This document shows, one piece after another, positions 31,600 to 40,208 of a stretch of DNA of 62,263 nt (positions within the stretch are counted from its first letter, which is position 1; each line of letters opens with the position of its first letter). Where the stretch lies: assembly GCA_051884615.1 (NCBI GenBank), contig JBJEVT010000017.1, forward strand, positions 1 through 62,263, written 5' to 3'. The position numbers were made by a program, and so were the translations under genes. The stretch comes from UBA1724 sp051884615. GTDB lineage: Bacteria; Verrucomicrobiota; Lentisphaeria; Oligosphaerales; Oligosphaeraceae. Under the pieces are notes generated by a model. It saw only the letters and a list, made by a program, of their open reading frames with translations, did no database searches and was not told where the DNA came from.

Positions 31600-32367
31600 C
31601 TATTCCTCCACGGGGATCCACTGGAACTCCTTGTTCCAGTATTGCTCGCCGTGTTCCGTGGTGGCGAGGGCCTTCAGGAGGGGGACGCTTTCCGCGTGTC
31701 CGTCCATGAAGGCGATATTCACCCTGCCGTTGTGGCGGAAGATCTCCTTTTTCGCCACCTCGGTGGAGAGCATCCACTCCGGGAGCATTCCGAAGCCGTT
31801 GGCCATTTCCGCGGGCAGGCCATCCAGATACCCGGGGATGAGATCCGGCTGACGGAGCTGGGCCAGTTTTCTCCACTGGGAGGAGGAATAGGGAATCCCC
31901 TTTCCCATGCACTCCAGGAAGAGGCGGCGGGACCATCCGGAGGCGGGGGACGCCTGGTAGCACAACTCCTTCCGGCTGTGGTTCTCCCGAGTGCATTCCG
32001 GGCAGCGCATCAGGTTTCGTCCCCCCTCCATGGTGGGGTCTCCCACATGATTCTGCCACTCTCCCCAGGTCTCGGGATATTCCACCACCAGGGGATTCAA
32101 AGTGAACCAGCCGTAGGCTTCGGGCTGTCCCCGGAAGACCTCGTCCTCCCCTTCGCCCGGCACATACTCCATGGGCACAAGGTAGCCGCGGCTTCCATCC
32201 ACATAGAGATAGGCCCCGATGAGCAGCTCCCGGAGATTGGCCTGGCAGGAGACCTGGACGGACTTTCTCCGCAGGGAGGTCAGGGTGGGCAGGGAAAGGG
32301 AGGCCAGGATGACGACAATGATCGCCATCACACCAAACTCCAGCATGGTAAAGGCACGTCTTCTCAT
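31600..32367 (-). CDS. Type II/IV secretion pseudopilin, H-x9-DG type
   Basis: A 255-residue protein starting MRRRAFTMLEFGVMAIIVVILASLSLP. This is a class III prepilin leader: cleavage between Ala5 and Phe6, Glu at +5 and a hydrophobic helix. The C-terminal part has HNGRVNIAFMDGHAESV, the H-x9-DG motif abundant in Lentisphaerae and Planctomycetes. Four cysteines (CPEC pair among them) may stabilise the head. AGGAGA precedes the ATG at 32367. Such proteins occur in large families in these genomes and their individual roles are unknown. It has no pilus assembly genes nearby. Confidence 0.88.
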   Translation of the reverse strand: MRRRAFTMLEFGVMAIIVVILASLSLPTLTSLRRKSVQVSCQANLRELLIGAYLYVDGSRGYLVPMEYVPGEGEDEVFRGQPEAYGWFTLNPLVVEYPETWGEWQNHVGDPTMEGGRNLMRCPECTRENHSRKELCYQASPASGWSRRLFLECMGKGIPYSSSQWRKLAQLRQPDLIPGYLDGLPAEMANGFGMLPEWMLSTEVAKKEIFRHNGRVNIAFMDGHAESVPLLKALATTEHGEQYWNKEFQWIPVEE

Positions 32368-32472
32368 CTTTTCTCCTGTCAGAAACTTTCCTGCCCTTCC
32401 CTGGCACACATTCCCGTTCCCCCTCGGCGACTCCTCCCTCGAGGGCGGCAGGACGCCCCCTCTCCCAAGACC

Positions 32473-33306
32473 CTAGCCCTCCTGCGGGGGAAGGGGAAGG
32501 CATCCCCCCGAAGTCAGATCCAGGGCATTGGCGTTGGTCATGATCTCCTCCAGCTCCGAGGAGGAAAGCCGGAGGCGTCGCTGCAGTCTCTCCACCTCCT
32601 CGGCGCAGTCGAAGAGGGGATAGTCCGAGCCGAAGAAGAAATTCCGGCGGGGGAAGGCGCGGAAGATCTGCTCCAGCAGCTCCTGGGGGATGGCGAAGAG
32701 GGAGCTGGAGGTGTCCATGTAGATATCCAGTCCCTGGAGGGCCTCCACCACATAGGGCCAGTGCCACACGCCGCCGAAGTGGGCGGCCACCAGCTTCAGC
32801 CGGGGGAAGCGGCGTTTGATGGCCGCCACCTTGAAGGGGCAGGAGGGATTCTCGGCGGGAGGAAGGCGGTCCCCCACATGCACCAGGACCGTGAAGCGAC
32901 CCTCCACCGCCCCGAAGAAGGGAAGCAGCCGGGGATCGTCCAGCCGGAAGCCCTGGAAATCCGGATGGAGCTTGATGCCGCGGATTCCCTTGTCCCAGAG
33001 ATAGGCGAGCATCTCCTCCATGCGGGGGTAGTCCGGATGCATGGTGCCGAAGGGGATGACGCCGGGGGTTCCCAGGAGGGAGGCGGCGTAGTGGTTGGCG
33101 GGCTCCACCTGTTCCTGCTTGGTGGCGGCGGCCAGCACGGTGGAGTAGTCGATGCCCGCCCGGCGAAGACGGGGCACCATGTCCTCCCACAGCCCGTTGC
33201 CGATGGCGGGGATGTGGTAATGCTCCTGGAGCTGCGCCACCACCTTGTCCGCGATCTTGGGATGGAAGGCGTGGGCGTGCAGGTCGATTCTAGGCAGAGA
33301 GGGCAT
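32473..33306 (-). CDS. Metal-dependent amidohydrolase (COG2159 type)
   Basis: A 277-residue TIM-barrel protein. The metal-binding start is PRIDLHAHAFHPK; further barrel elements are GIRGIKLHPDFQGF, TVLVHVGDRLPP, LKLVAAHFGGVWHWPYV and the last-strand Asp in FFFGSDYPLFD. These fit the amidohydrolase_2 group, which includes decarboxylases and hydrolases. The ATG at 33306 lies 20 bases after the vor beta-gamma gene, so it is the last gene of that operon. A role in the same 2-oxoacid pathway is inferred only from position. Confidence 0.82.
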   Translation of the reverse strand: MPSLPRIDLHAHAFHPKIADKVVAQLQEHYHIPAIGNGLWEDMVPRLRRAGIDYSTVLAAATKQEQVEPANHYAASLLGTPGVIPFGTMHPDYPRMEEMLAYLWDKGIRGIKLHPDFQGFRLDDPRLLPFFGAVEGRFTVLVHVGDRLPPAENPSCPFKVAAIKRRFPRLKLVAAHFGGVWHWPYVVEALQGLDIYMDTSSSLFAIPQELLEQIFRAFPRRNFFFGSDYPLFDCAEEVERLQRRLRLSSSELEEIMTNANALDLTSGGCLPLPPQEG

Positions 33307-33326
33307 GGAGGCTCCGATGACTGGAC

Positions 33327-34733
33327 CTAGGCGTTCTTCTCCGCCCACTGCCGGACATACTCCAGCAGACGCTCGTTCACGGGCACCAGCTGGGGACGCT
33401 TGGCGAAGCTTGCCGCCAGGGCGTTGGAGAAGGCCACGGCGGGCAGACGGGTCACGCCCAGAGCCGCCAGCAGGCCGAACATGACCGTGTTGGCGCCCTT
33501 GGGGTTGCCGCCCTCCTCCGCAAGCTGCTGGGCGGGCACCGCAATGCCCCGCACCCCTTCCGGCATCTCCTGGACGCCCATCACGGCGTCGTAGACAATC
33601 ACGCCGCCCTTCTTCACCTCGGCCTTGAATTTGTCCAGGGAGGGACGGTTCATGGCCACCAGCACGTCCGGGTGGTAGATCACGGGGGAGCCGATTTCAT
33701 GGGTGGCCAGGGTGACGGAGCAGTTGGAGGTGCCGCCCCGCTGTTCCGGGCCATAGGAGGGATACCAGGAGACGGTGCGTCCCACGGAGAGTCCGGCCTG
33801 GGCGATCATGGTGCCCAGGGAGAGGACGCCCTGCCCGCCGAAGCCGGCGATCTTCACCTGCACGTCCGGCAGGGGCTCCTGGGCGGGATGGGTCTCCTCC
33901 GCGGCGCCGAAAAGCTTGTCCAGGGTTTCCTTGCGGAAATCGGAGACGGGGCGTTCCACGGGGGCGGCCTCCTGGTTGTCCCGGAAGTTCCCCAGGGGGA
34001 ATTCCTTGGTCATCACCTCGTTCACCCACTTGTTGGTGTCCACGGCGGACATCTTCAGGTTGGTGGGGCAGGCGGAGAGGACCTCCACGAAGGTGTATCC
34101 CCGGCCTTCCTTCTGGATCTGGAGGGCCTTGCGGATGACGGCGCGGGCCTGCCGGATGTGGGCGGGGTCGGTGAGGGCCACCCGCTCCACGAAGACCGGG
34201 GCCTTCAGGGCGCTGATCAGCTCGCACATGTGGATGGGATAGCCCTGGCTCAGGGGATCGCGGCCCGCGGGGCAGGTCACGGTCTTTTCGCCCACCAGAG
34301 TGGTGGGTGCCATCTGGCCGCCGGTCATGCCGTAGACCGTGTTGTTCACGAAGAAGACGGCCATCTTCTCGCCCCGGTTGGCGGCCTGGAGGGTCTCGTT
34401 CAGGCCGATGGAGGCCAGGTCGCCGTCTCCCTGGTAGGAGATCACCACCTGGTCCGTGGCGCGGGAGATTCCCGTGCCCACGGCGGGGGCGCGGCCATGG
34501 GCCACCTGGATGTTGCCGCAGTCGAAGTAGTAGTAGGCGAAGACGGCGCAGCCCACGGGGCTGATCATCACGGTGCGGTCCTGGAGCTCCAGGTCGTGGA
34601 GGGCCTCGCCGATGAGCTTGGTGAGCACCCCGTGCCCGCATCCGCCGCAGTAGTGGGTGGCCGTCTGCGCGGCGCCGCCCTTCCGGGGAAAGGTCTTGTA
34701 GAGACCGGTGGAGGCAATGATTTTCTCGGACAT
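33327..34733 (-). CDS. 2-oxoacid:ferredoxin oxidoreductase, fused beta and gamma subunits
   Basis: A 468-residue fusion. Residues 1 to about 260 are the thiamine-diphosphate beta subunit (HYCGGCGHGVLTKLIGEAL, VGCAVFAYYYFDC, VVISYQGDGDLASIGLNETLQAANRGE, NNTVYGMTGGQMAPT). A linker of about 30 residues leads to the gamma subunit (VKIAGFGGQGVLSLGTMIAQAGL, SWYPSYGPEQRGGTSNCSVTL). With the alpha and ferredoxin genes directly upstream it makes a VOR/KOR-type complex that oxidatively decarboxylates a 2-oxoacid with CoA and reduces ferredoxin. Residue choice (QMAPTTL) favours 2-oxoisovalerate or 2-oxoglutarate over pyruvate; the exact substrate is uncertain. Confidence 0.88.
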   Translation of the reverse strand: MSEKIIASTGLYKTFPRKGGAAQTATHYCGGCGHGVLTKLIGEALHDLELQDRTVMISPVGCAVFAYYYFDCGNIQVAHGRAPAVGTGISRATDQVVISYQGDGDLASIGLNETLQAANRGEKMAVFFVNNTVYGMTGGQMAPTTLVGEKTVTCPAGRDPLSQGYPIHMCELISALKAPVFVERVALTDPAHIRQARAVIRKALQIQKEGRGYTFVEVLSACPTNLKMSAVDTNKWVNEVMTKEFPLGNFRDNQEAAPVERPVSDFRKETLDKLFGAAEETHPAQEPLPDVQVKIAGFGGQGVLSLGTMIAQAGLSVGRTVSWYPSYGPEQRGGTSNCSVTLATHEIGSPVIYHPDVLVAMNRPSLDKFKAEVKKGGVIVYDAVMGVQEMPEGVRGIAVPAQQLAEEGGNPKGANTVMFGLLAALGVTRLPAVAFSNALAASFAKRPQLVPVNERLLEYVRQWAEKNA

Positions 34734-34746
34734 TTGGGTCTCCTCC

Positions 34747-35784
34747 TTACAGGACGGACATGATCTGATTGAGGTGGAGGAGATTTCCTCCCAGACGGCT
34801 CACCAGATCCACGGGGACGGCGCAGGACACCGCCAGGCGAATGTCATCCCGCATCTGGCCGTTGCTCATCTCCACGGAGACGAACCGCTCCACTCCCCCC
34901 GCCACCAGTTCCTGAAGACGCTTCTCCGGGAAGGGGAAGAGCGTCTTGGGGCGCAGAAGGCCCACCTTCCTGCCCTGCTGGCGCGCCTGGTCCACGGCGC
35001 TGCGGGCGATGCGGCTGCAGATGCCGTAGGCCACCAGGACGGTCTGGGCGTCCTCCGTCCGATACTCCTCCCAGCGCGCCTCCGACTCCCGGATCCGGGC
35101 ATATTTCTCCTGGAGGGAGTCGTTGAACCTCTCCAGCTGGTCGAAATCCAGGAAGATGCTGGTCACCAGATTCTTCCGGGTCTCCGGGGTGCCCGCCACC
35201 GCCCAGGAGGAATCCACGACGGGGGCCAGGGCGCGCTCCGGCAGCTTCAGGCTCTCCATCATCTGCCCCAGGGTGCCGTCCGCCAGCACGAAAACGGGGG
35301 TGCGCCAGCGGAACGCCAGCTCGAAGGCCTCCATGGTGAAGTCGCACATCTCCTGGACGCAATTCGGGGCCAGGACGATGCAGCGGTAGTTGCCATGGCC
35401 GCCGCCCTTGACCACCTGGTTGTAGTCGCCCTGCTCCGGGCCGATGTTGCCCAGGCCGGGGCCGGCGCGCATCACATCCACGATCACCACGGGCAGCTGG
35501 GCGCCGGCGCAGTAGGAGATGCCCTCGCTCATCAGGGAGATGCCGGGGCCGCTGGAGGCGGTGAAGACCCGGTGTCCGGCGGCGGCGGCGCCGTAGCACA
35601 TGTTGATGGAGGCCTCCTCGGATTCCGCCTGGAGGAACTTCCGTCCCGTCATGGGGAAGTATTTGGAAGCCTCCTGGAGGACTTCGCTGGCGGGGGTGAT
35701 GGGATATCCGAAATAGCAGTCGGCGCCGGCATAGAGTGCGCCGATGACCACTGCGGTGTTGCCTTTTACCAGTTTGCTGGCCAT
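34747..35784 (-). CDS. 2-oxoacid:ferredoxin oxidoreductase alpha subunit
   Basis: A 345-residue subunit. It starts MASKLVKGNTAVVIGALYAGADCYFGYPITPASEV, the signature of VOR/KOR alpha chains, with AESEEASINMCYGAAAAGHRVFTASSGPGISLMSEG and DVMRAGPGLGNIGPEQGDYNQ following. The C-terminal domain II ends with VERFVSVEMSNGQMRDDIRLAV. The upstream open part of the frame overlaps the ferredoxin gene and is not used. It lies 13 bases before the fused beta-gamma gene and 31 bases after the ferredoxin gene. Confidence 0.92.
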   Translation of the reverse strand: MASKLVKGNTAVVIGALYAGADCYFGYPITPASEVLQEASKYFPMTGRKFLQAESEEASINMCYGAAAAGHRVFTASSGPGISLMSEGISYCAGAQLPVVIVDVMRAGPGLGNIGPEQGDYNQVVKGGGHGNYRCIVLAPNCVQEMCDFTMEAFELAFRWRTPVFVLADGTLGQMMESLKLPERALAPVVDSSWAVAGTPETRKNLVTSIFLDFDQLERFNDSLQEKYARIRESEARWEEYRTEDAQTVLVAYGICSRIARSAVDQARQQGRKVGLLRPKTLFPFPEKRLQELVAGGVERFVSVEMSNGQMRDDIRLAVSCAVPVDLVSRLGGNLLHLNQIMSVL

Positions 35785-35815
35785 GGTTGCTTCGTTGCTC
35801 CTGGGGTGGCTGCGG

Positions 35816-36043
35816 TTAGTTCTTCTGGGGGATATGGACCTCGATGGCGTTTGGCTCCGGGCAGCTGTAGAAGCAGGCGGCGCAACCCACGCATCCCTCC
35901 CCCGCATACTCCACAGGGCAATACCCCCGCTCGTTCAACGTCTTGCCCAGGCGCAGACACTGCTTGGGACAGGCCACCACGCAGCGGGAGCAGGATTTGC
36001 ACTCCAGGGGATTGATCAAAGGGTAGGGTTTGCTGGCATCCAT
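35816..36043 (-). CDS. 2x[4Fe-4S] ferredoxin, delta subunit of the 2-oxoacid oxidoreductase
   Basis: A 75-residue protein with two cluster motifs: CKSCSRCVVACP and CVGCAACFYSCPEP. It starts MDASKPYPLINPLECKSC. As the first gene of the vor operon it passes electrons from the thiamine site to soluble ferredoxin. The operon promoter motif lies about 170 bases upstream. Confidence 0.93.
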   Translation of the reverse strand: MDASKPYPLINPLECKSCSRCVVACPKQCLRLGKTLNERGYCPVEYAGEGCVGCAACFYSCPEPNAIEVHIPQKN

Positions 36044-36210
36044 ATTTCGCTCGTGAAACAGAAAAGAACCGCGGAAAGGACTCGCCCCGCCCTGCCAGGG
36101 AAGGGGTCTCCGGGGGAGGGAGGGGACGGGCGACGCGCCCGGGAAACAAAGGCCCCCCGCGGACGGGGAGACGGGGCGGGAGGGCGCGGGGAAAGGCGGG
36201 AAATTTCGGT

Positions 36211-36216
36211 ACTATA
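36211..36216 (-). promoter_or_regulatory. -10 element of the vor operon promoter
   Basis: The minus strand reads GCCGTTATAGTACCGAAA: TATAGT within the recurring TATAGTACC motif, pointing toward the ferredoxin gene. The -35 region is weak. The remaining 36044-36254 sequence shows no gene. Confidence 0.55.
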
Positions 36217-36254
36217 ACGGCTATCCCGCCGCCGGGGGACAGGGAGGGATGCCG

Positions 36255-38363
36255 CTATTCCAGGAAGAACTGGCGCAAGGCGGCGGGATTGGGGGCGGCG
36301 CAGATTTCGTCCAGGCTCTTCAGCTTGCAGAGGCGGGATGCCTGGTGGGCGATGTACTGCATATAGGGGCTGTCCTGGTCCTTGGGGGTGATGGTCAGGA
36401 GGATCAGGCGCAGGGGTTTTCCCTCCACCTGGATGGAGCGTCCGTCCCGGAAGATGGCCACCACGGAGACCATCTGGCGCACATGGGCGGTTTTGGCGTG
36501 GGGCATGGCCACGCCCCCTTCCAGGAGAGTGGATGCCATGGCCTCCCGCGCCATCACATCCTGGAGGCAGCCCTGGAAGTCCGTGACGGTGCCGCAGCGG
36601 TAGAGATGGCGCACCACCTCCTCGATGGCCTCGGGATACCCCTCGGCCTGGAGGTCCACGATGGCGCCGCTGGGGGGGAGCACCTGCTCCAGGGGGAGAT
36701 TGTCGGTTCCCGTGTAGGGCACCACGTTGTCGTAGACCGTGGCGTCCTTGGCCACCGTCTCCGAGGGGGAGAGGCGTCGCATCTCCTCCAGGTTCTGATA
36801 GAGTTCGTAGGTGGTTTCGTTGTAGATGTTTTTGATGGTGGGGGCGTCGCCCTTGGCGCACTCGAAGGCGATGGTCTTGTCGCCCACCGTCATCACGAAG
36901 GAGGTGCGTTCCTTCCGGAAGTTCACCACGCTGTAGTCCTTGGAGTAGTCGCTGTGCCGGAAGCCCTCCTGGCGGAAATTGACGATCAGCTGGCGCACCA
37001 GGAAATCCATGACCGTCTGGGAGGGCATGGGGAATTCCAGGTGGACGCTGAGGGCGTCGGGCTTGATGCGGCGCACGCCCCGTCCGGCCATGTTCAGGCT
37101 CATCATCAGGAGGGGCGGCGCCACCAGGGTGGTCACCAGGGTCATGATGATGGCCACGCCGAAGAGGCGGGGATCCACGATGGGCACCACCTGGCCGCCC
37201 ACCACCATGGTGGTGGTGGCGCCGATGCCGGCGATGATCAGGGCGACCTCGCCGCGGGGGATCATGCCGCAGCCCACCCGGAGGGCGCCCTTCAGGTTGA
37301 AGTTCACGAAGAGGGCGGGAATCATGCAGCCCACCACCTTGCCCGCCACGGCCAGCACGGAGAAGAGGAGGCCGAACTTCAGGGTGTCCCAGTCGCCCAG
37401 CACCCGCACATCCACCATCATGCCCATGACCACGAAGAAGACGGGCACCAGGAAGCCGTAGATGCCATGGAGGCGCAGCTGGATGGTGAAGGCCAGGTCG
37501 GAGCGGGAGAGGCTCAGGCCCGCGGTGTATGCGCCGATGATCATGGCGAGGCCGCATTCCTCCATGAAGCCCGCCAGGAGGATGGCGGCCCCCAGGGCCA
37601 GCACCGAGTAGGTGGTCTTGGAGTGGAAGCGCTTGAGGAAGCGGGCGAAGAGATGGGAACACCACAGGCCCACGGCGGTGAAGAGAACCCAGATCCCGAT
37701 GGATTTGGCCGCCACCATGCCGATCTTGCCCCAGGAGACCCCGCCGGCGCCGCCGTCGCCCCCCGCCACAAGCCCCATGACCACCGCCAGGCACACGATG
37801 CCCAGGACGTCGTCGATCACCGCGGCCGCCATGATGGTGGTGCCCTCCGGGGAGTCGATGGTCTTCCGTTCGGAGAGGATGCGTGCGGAGATGCCCACGC
37901 TGGTGGCGGTGGAGAGGATGCCCAGGAAGAGGGCGCGGGGATCCATCAGACCGCAGGAATAGATGCAGTGGCCCAGGAGGTCGCCCAGGAGGAAGGAGAC
38001 CACCACGCCTCCCAGGCCCACCAGGGTGCCCGCCACCGAATAGCGGAAGAACGTGCGGAAATCCGTCTCCAGGCCGGACTGGAAGAGGAGCACGATGGAG
38101 CCCAGGGTGGCCAGGGCATAGAGGGGCATGGAGACCGGAATGCCGGAGGCCGCCTGGGAAAGGGGAAACAACCCTTCAGGCAACCCGGGAAGGGGCAGGC
38201 ACCCCAGCAGGTAGGGACCCAGGAGGATTCCCGTGGCCAACTCCCCCAGCACCGACGGAATCCGCACCCAGGAGGCAAGACGCCCCATGGCCTGGGAAGC
38301 AAATAACACCACTCCCAACTGCAGCGCCAAAAGCGCCAGCTGCTGCGTAACAGTATGTTCCAT
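36255..38363 (-). CDS. Cation:proton antiporter (CPA2-like) with C-terminal PTS EIIA domain
   Basis: A 702-residue inner-membrane protein. Residues about 5-425 form roughly twelve helices of a monovalent cation:H+ antiporter (RIPSVLGELATGILLGP, STATSVGISARILSE, AAAVIDDVLGIVCLAVVMG). A soluble linker of about 110 residues follows. The last 150 residues are a PTS EIIA type 2 domain with the phosphorylatable His in LLEGGVAMPHAKTAHV (about His622) and RLILLTITPKDQDSPY. The EIIA domain suggests that transport is set by the phosphotransfer state (nutrient status), as known for PTS-Ntr control of K+ transport; here it is in cis. Start MEHTVTQQLALLALQ is preferred over a longer frame. Confidence 0.88.
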   Translation of the reverse strand: MEHTVTQQLALLALQLGVVLFASQAMGRLASWVRIPSVLGELATGILLGPYLLGCLPLPGLPEGLFPLSQAASGIPVSMPLYALATLGSIVLLFQSGLETDFRTFFRYSVAGTLVGLGGVVVSFLLGDLLGHCIYSCGLMDPRALFLGILSTATSVGISARILSERKTIDSPEGTTIMAAAVIDDVLGIVCLAVVMGLVAGGDGGAGGVSWGKIGMVAAKSIGIWVLFTAVGLWCSHLFARFLKRFHSKTTYSVLALGAAILLAGFMEECGLAMIIGAYTAGLSLSRSDLAFTIQLRLHGIYGFLVPVFFVVMGMMVDVRVLGDWDTLKFGLLFSVLAVAGKVVGCMIPALFVNFNLKGALRVGCGMIPRGEVALIIAGIGATTTMVVGGQVVPIVDPRLFGVAIIMTLVTTLVAPPLLMMSLNMAGRGVRRIKPDALSVHLEFPMPSQTVMDFLVRQLIVNFRQEGFRHSDYSKDYSVVNFRKERTSFVMTVGDKTIAFECAKGDAPTIKNIYNETTYELYQNLEEMRRLSPSETVAKDATVYDNVVPYTGTDNLPLEQVLPPSGAIVDLQAEGYPEAIEEVVRHLYRCGTVTDFQGCLQDVMAREAMASTLLEGGVAMPHAKTAHVRQMVSVVAIFRDGRSIQVEGKPLRLILLTITPKDQDSPYMQYIAHQASRLCKLKSLDEICAAPNPAALRQFFLE

Positions 38364-38535
38364 GCAAACAAGACAATCCCCTGGCTCCCTCAAGGACGGA
38401 ACGCCTCCGCGCCATGCCCCCGCGGCCTCCCTCGGTCGCATAGAAGACTACGCTCCCTGGAAATCCCACGGTCTGGCGCGAAAACTCCCGTGCCTCTCAA
38501 AGCCAGGAATCACAAAAAAACCGGAAAACCTCGGT

Positions 38536-38541
38536 ACTATA
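38536..38541 (-). promoter_or_regulatory. -10 element of the antiporter gene
   Basis: Minus strand GGAATTATAGTACCGAGG: TATAGT in the recurring TATAGTACC motif, about 170 bases before the antiporter start. No convincing -35 box. Confidence 0.5.
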
Positions 38542-38574
38542 ATTCCCAATTCTCCATTCTTTGGCATGAATTGT

Positions 38575-38594
38575 CCAATATTGCCACATATTGG
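38575..38594. promoter_or_regulatory. Inverted repeat near the antiporter promoter, possible operator
   Basis: CCAATAT-TGCCAC-ATATTGG, a 7-bp perfect inverted repeat centred about 45 bases upstream of the -10 box. The position suits an activator or repressor dimer; no regulator can be named. Confidence 0.35.
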
Positions 38595-38638
38595 CAGAAA
38601 TGGACCATCCCCCTGCCCTTCCCCCGGGAGGCGGGCAC

Positions 38639-38678
38639 AAAAAAACCGCCGGAACCCTCGTGGCGGGGATTCCGGCGG
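38639..38678 (-). terminator. Terminator after tRNA-Val
   Basis: Minus strand CCGCCGGAATCCC and GGGTTCCGGCGG form a 12-bp stem, followed by seven U. It lies five bases beyond the tRNA CCA end. Confidence 0.88.
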
Positions 38679-38682
38679 GAAA

Positions 38683-38759
38683 TGGTGTGCGATGCAGGAC
38701 TCGGACCAGCGACCTCTACCGTGTCAGGGTAGCGCTCTAACCAACTGAGCTAATCGCAC
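38683..38759 (-). tRNA. tRNA-Val (GAC)
   Basis: A 77-base cloverleaf. Acceptor GTGCGAT pairs with ATCGCAC, the encoded end is ACCA, the anticodon arm is CTACC-CTGACAC-GGTAG with anticodon GAC, and the T-loop is TCCGAGT. It has its own promoter and terminator. Confidence 0.97.
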
Positions 38760-38783
38760 GCATTGAATGGGGAAAGCGGGCTT

Positions 38784-38811
38784 ACTATAACGAGAGGGAG
38801 TGGTTTTTCAA
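38784..38811 (-). promoter_or_regulatory. Promoter of tRNA-Val
   Basis: Minus strand -35 TTGAAA (38811-38806), 16-base spacer, -10 TATAGT (38789-38784). The start point would fall about 18 bases before the mature tRNA. Confidence 0.75.
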
Positions 38812-38821
38812 CCTTCCCGGT

Positions 38822-40201
38822 TCAGGATTCCGCCTTCTTTTTAGGGAGAGCGGTGGGGATGGCGGGGGTGGCCAGCTGGTCGGGGGTGTAGATGGTGAAG
38901 AGGAGCTCGTGGATGAGTCCGATCATGAAGACGCGGGCCTCCAGGGACTTCTGCACCTCGTCGAAGCTGTCCTTCACCTCTTCCCAGAATCCCTCCATGT
39001 CCCCGTTCATCACTTCCAGGGTATTGGATTTGGCGATCTTCTGGATGAGGGCGGTCTCGCCTTTCTGGAGGCGTTCCCAGAACTGGGGGAGGGTTCCCTC
39101 GATGGTGAGGGAGAGGTCCTCCTCGTAGTTCAGGCGCTTCAGCATGCTGTTGAAGTTCTTTCGCAGGGTGGGGGAGAGCTTCAGCTGGGAGCCCAGCTTC
39201 GCCCACTCGATCCGGGAGAGGAGCAGATCCACGAACTTCTGGGATTCGCCCAGCTTCTGGAGGGCGGCCTCCCGTTCGGCGTCCGCCTTCTGCGCCCGGC
39301 TCCCCACCACCTCGCTGTCATGCAGAATCTGGCGATTGGCCTGCAGCTGCTCCTGGAACTTGTTCTGCCAGCCATTCACCTCCTCCTTCAACCGAGCCAT
39401 CTCGGACTGAAGACGGGTGGTGAGACGGTCCGCGCTCTCCGAGGCGTCCGCCGCCTTCTTGCTCAATTCCTCCGTACGGCTGGACAGCTGGGAGGCCAGA
39501 CGACGGTTCTCCGCAAGGCTGGACTGCAGCTTCTGGTTCACCGCCTCGCATTCCCCCTTCTGGGCGCGCAGCTGCTGCTTCAAATTCCGCAGCTCCGCTT
39601 CGGCGGACTGCTGCTGACCCCGGGCGCGCTCCGCCTCCGCCACCGCGTTGGCGGCCTTGCGCTCCGTCTCGGCCAGCCGCTTCTCCAGCTCCGACACCTG
39701 GGACATCAGCTCCTCGGAGCCCGTCTGCTGGTTCAGGATCTGATCGGCCTGGCTCTGGGGGAACTTCAAGGGAGAGAAGGCCAGGAGGATCTTCCACGCC
39801 TTCAGGTCGGAGGCCTGGAAGAACTGGGTGAATTTCTCGTCGGAGAGGACATAGTCCTCCTCGCCCAGCTTGTGCTCCGTCCGATAGGCTTTGTATTCCT
39901 CGGACTTGAAATAGCTCTCCAGCTTCTCGTGGAGTTCGCCGTGGACGGGATACCAGGCGGCGAAGAGGGCGTTGCAGGTGGCGTCGCTGTACCCGTTTTT
40001 CTCCGCCTCGTTCTGGACCTGGCGCATCAGGCGGGGTCGCTGCTGCGGATCCACCCGGTGTCCGCCCATGGTACAGATCTTCGTGAGCTGGGCGTTCTCG
40101 GTGATGTATTTGTTCAGGGCGCGCCAGGGCAGTTCCGCCAGCATGGCCGCAAAGAGGTCAGGGATGCTGACTCCTTGGATTTTCTCGTTGTTTCCCAGCA
40201 T
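38822..40201 (-). CDS. Coiled-coil protein of unknown function
   Basis: A 459-residue cytosolic protein. The N-terminal 150 residues are globular and helical (IPDLFAAMLAELPWRALNKYI; DATCNALFAAWYPVHGELHEKLESYF). Residues about 165-320 are a long heptad-rich coiled coil with alternating Glu/Lys/Ala/Gln (SELEKRLAETERKAANAVAE). The C-terminal 130 residues are globular again (FVDLLLSRIEWAKLGSQLKLS) with a basic tail. No signal or membrane segment. It follows a 120-residue gene with a seven-base gap. I do not recognise the family; the architecture suggests a scaffold or regulator rather than an enzyme. Confidence 0.7.
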   Translation of the reverse strand: MLGNNEKIQGVSIPDLFAAMLAELPWRALNKYITENAQLTKICTMGGHRVDPQQRPRLMRQVQNEAEKNGYSDATCNALFAAWYPVHGELHEKLESYFKSEEYKAYRTEHKLGEEDYVLSDEKFTQFFQASDLKAWKILLAFSPLKFPQSQADQILNQQTGSEELMSQVSELEKRLAETERKAANAVAEAERARGQQQSAEAELRNLKQQLRAQKGECEAVNQKLQSSLAENRRLASQLSSRTEELSKKAADASESADRLTTRLQSEMARLKEEVNGWQNKFQEQLQANRQILHDSEVVGSRAQKADAEREAALQKLGESQKFVDLLLSRIEWAKLGSQLKLSPTLRKNFNSMLKRLNYEEDLSLTIEGTLPQFWERLQKGETALIQKIAKSNTLEVMNGDMEGFWEEVKDSFDEVQKSLEARVFMIGLIHELLFTIYTPDQLATPAIPTALPKKKAES

Positions 40202-40208
40202 GCGGGAA

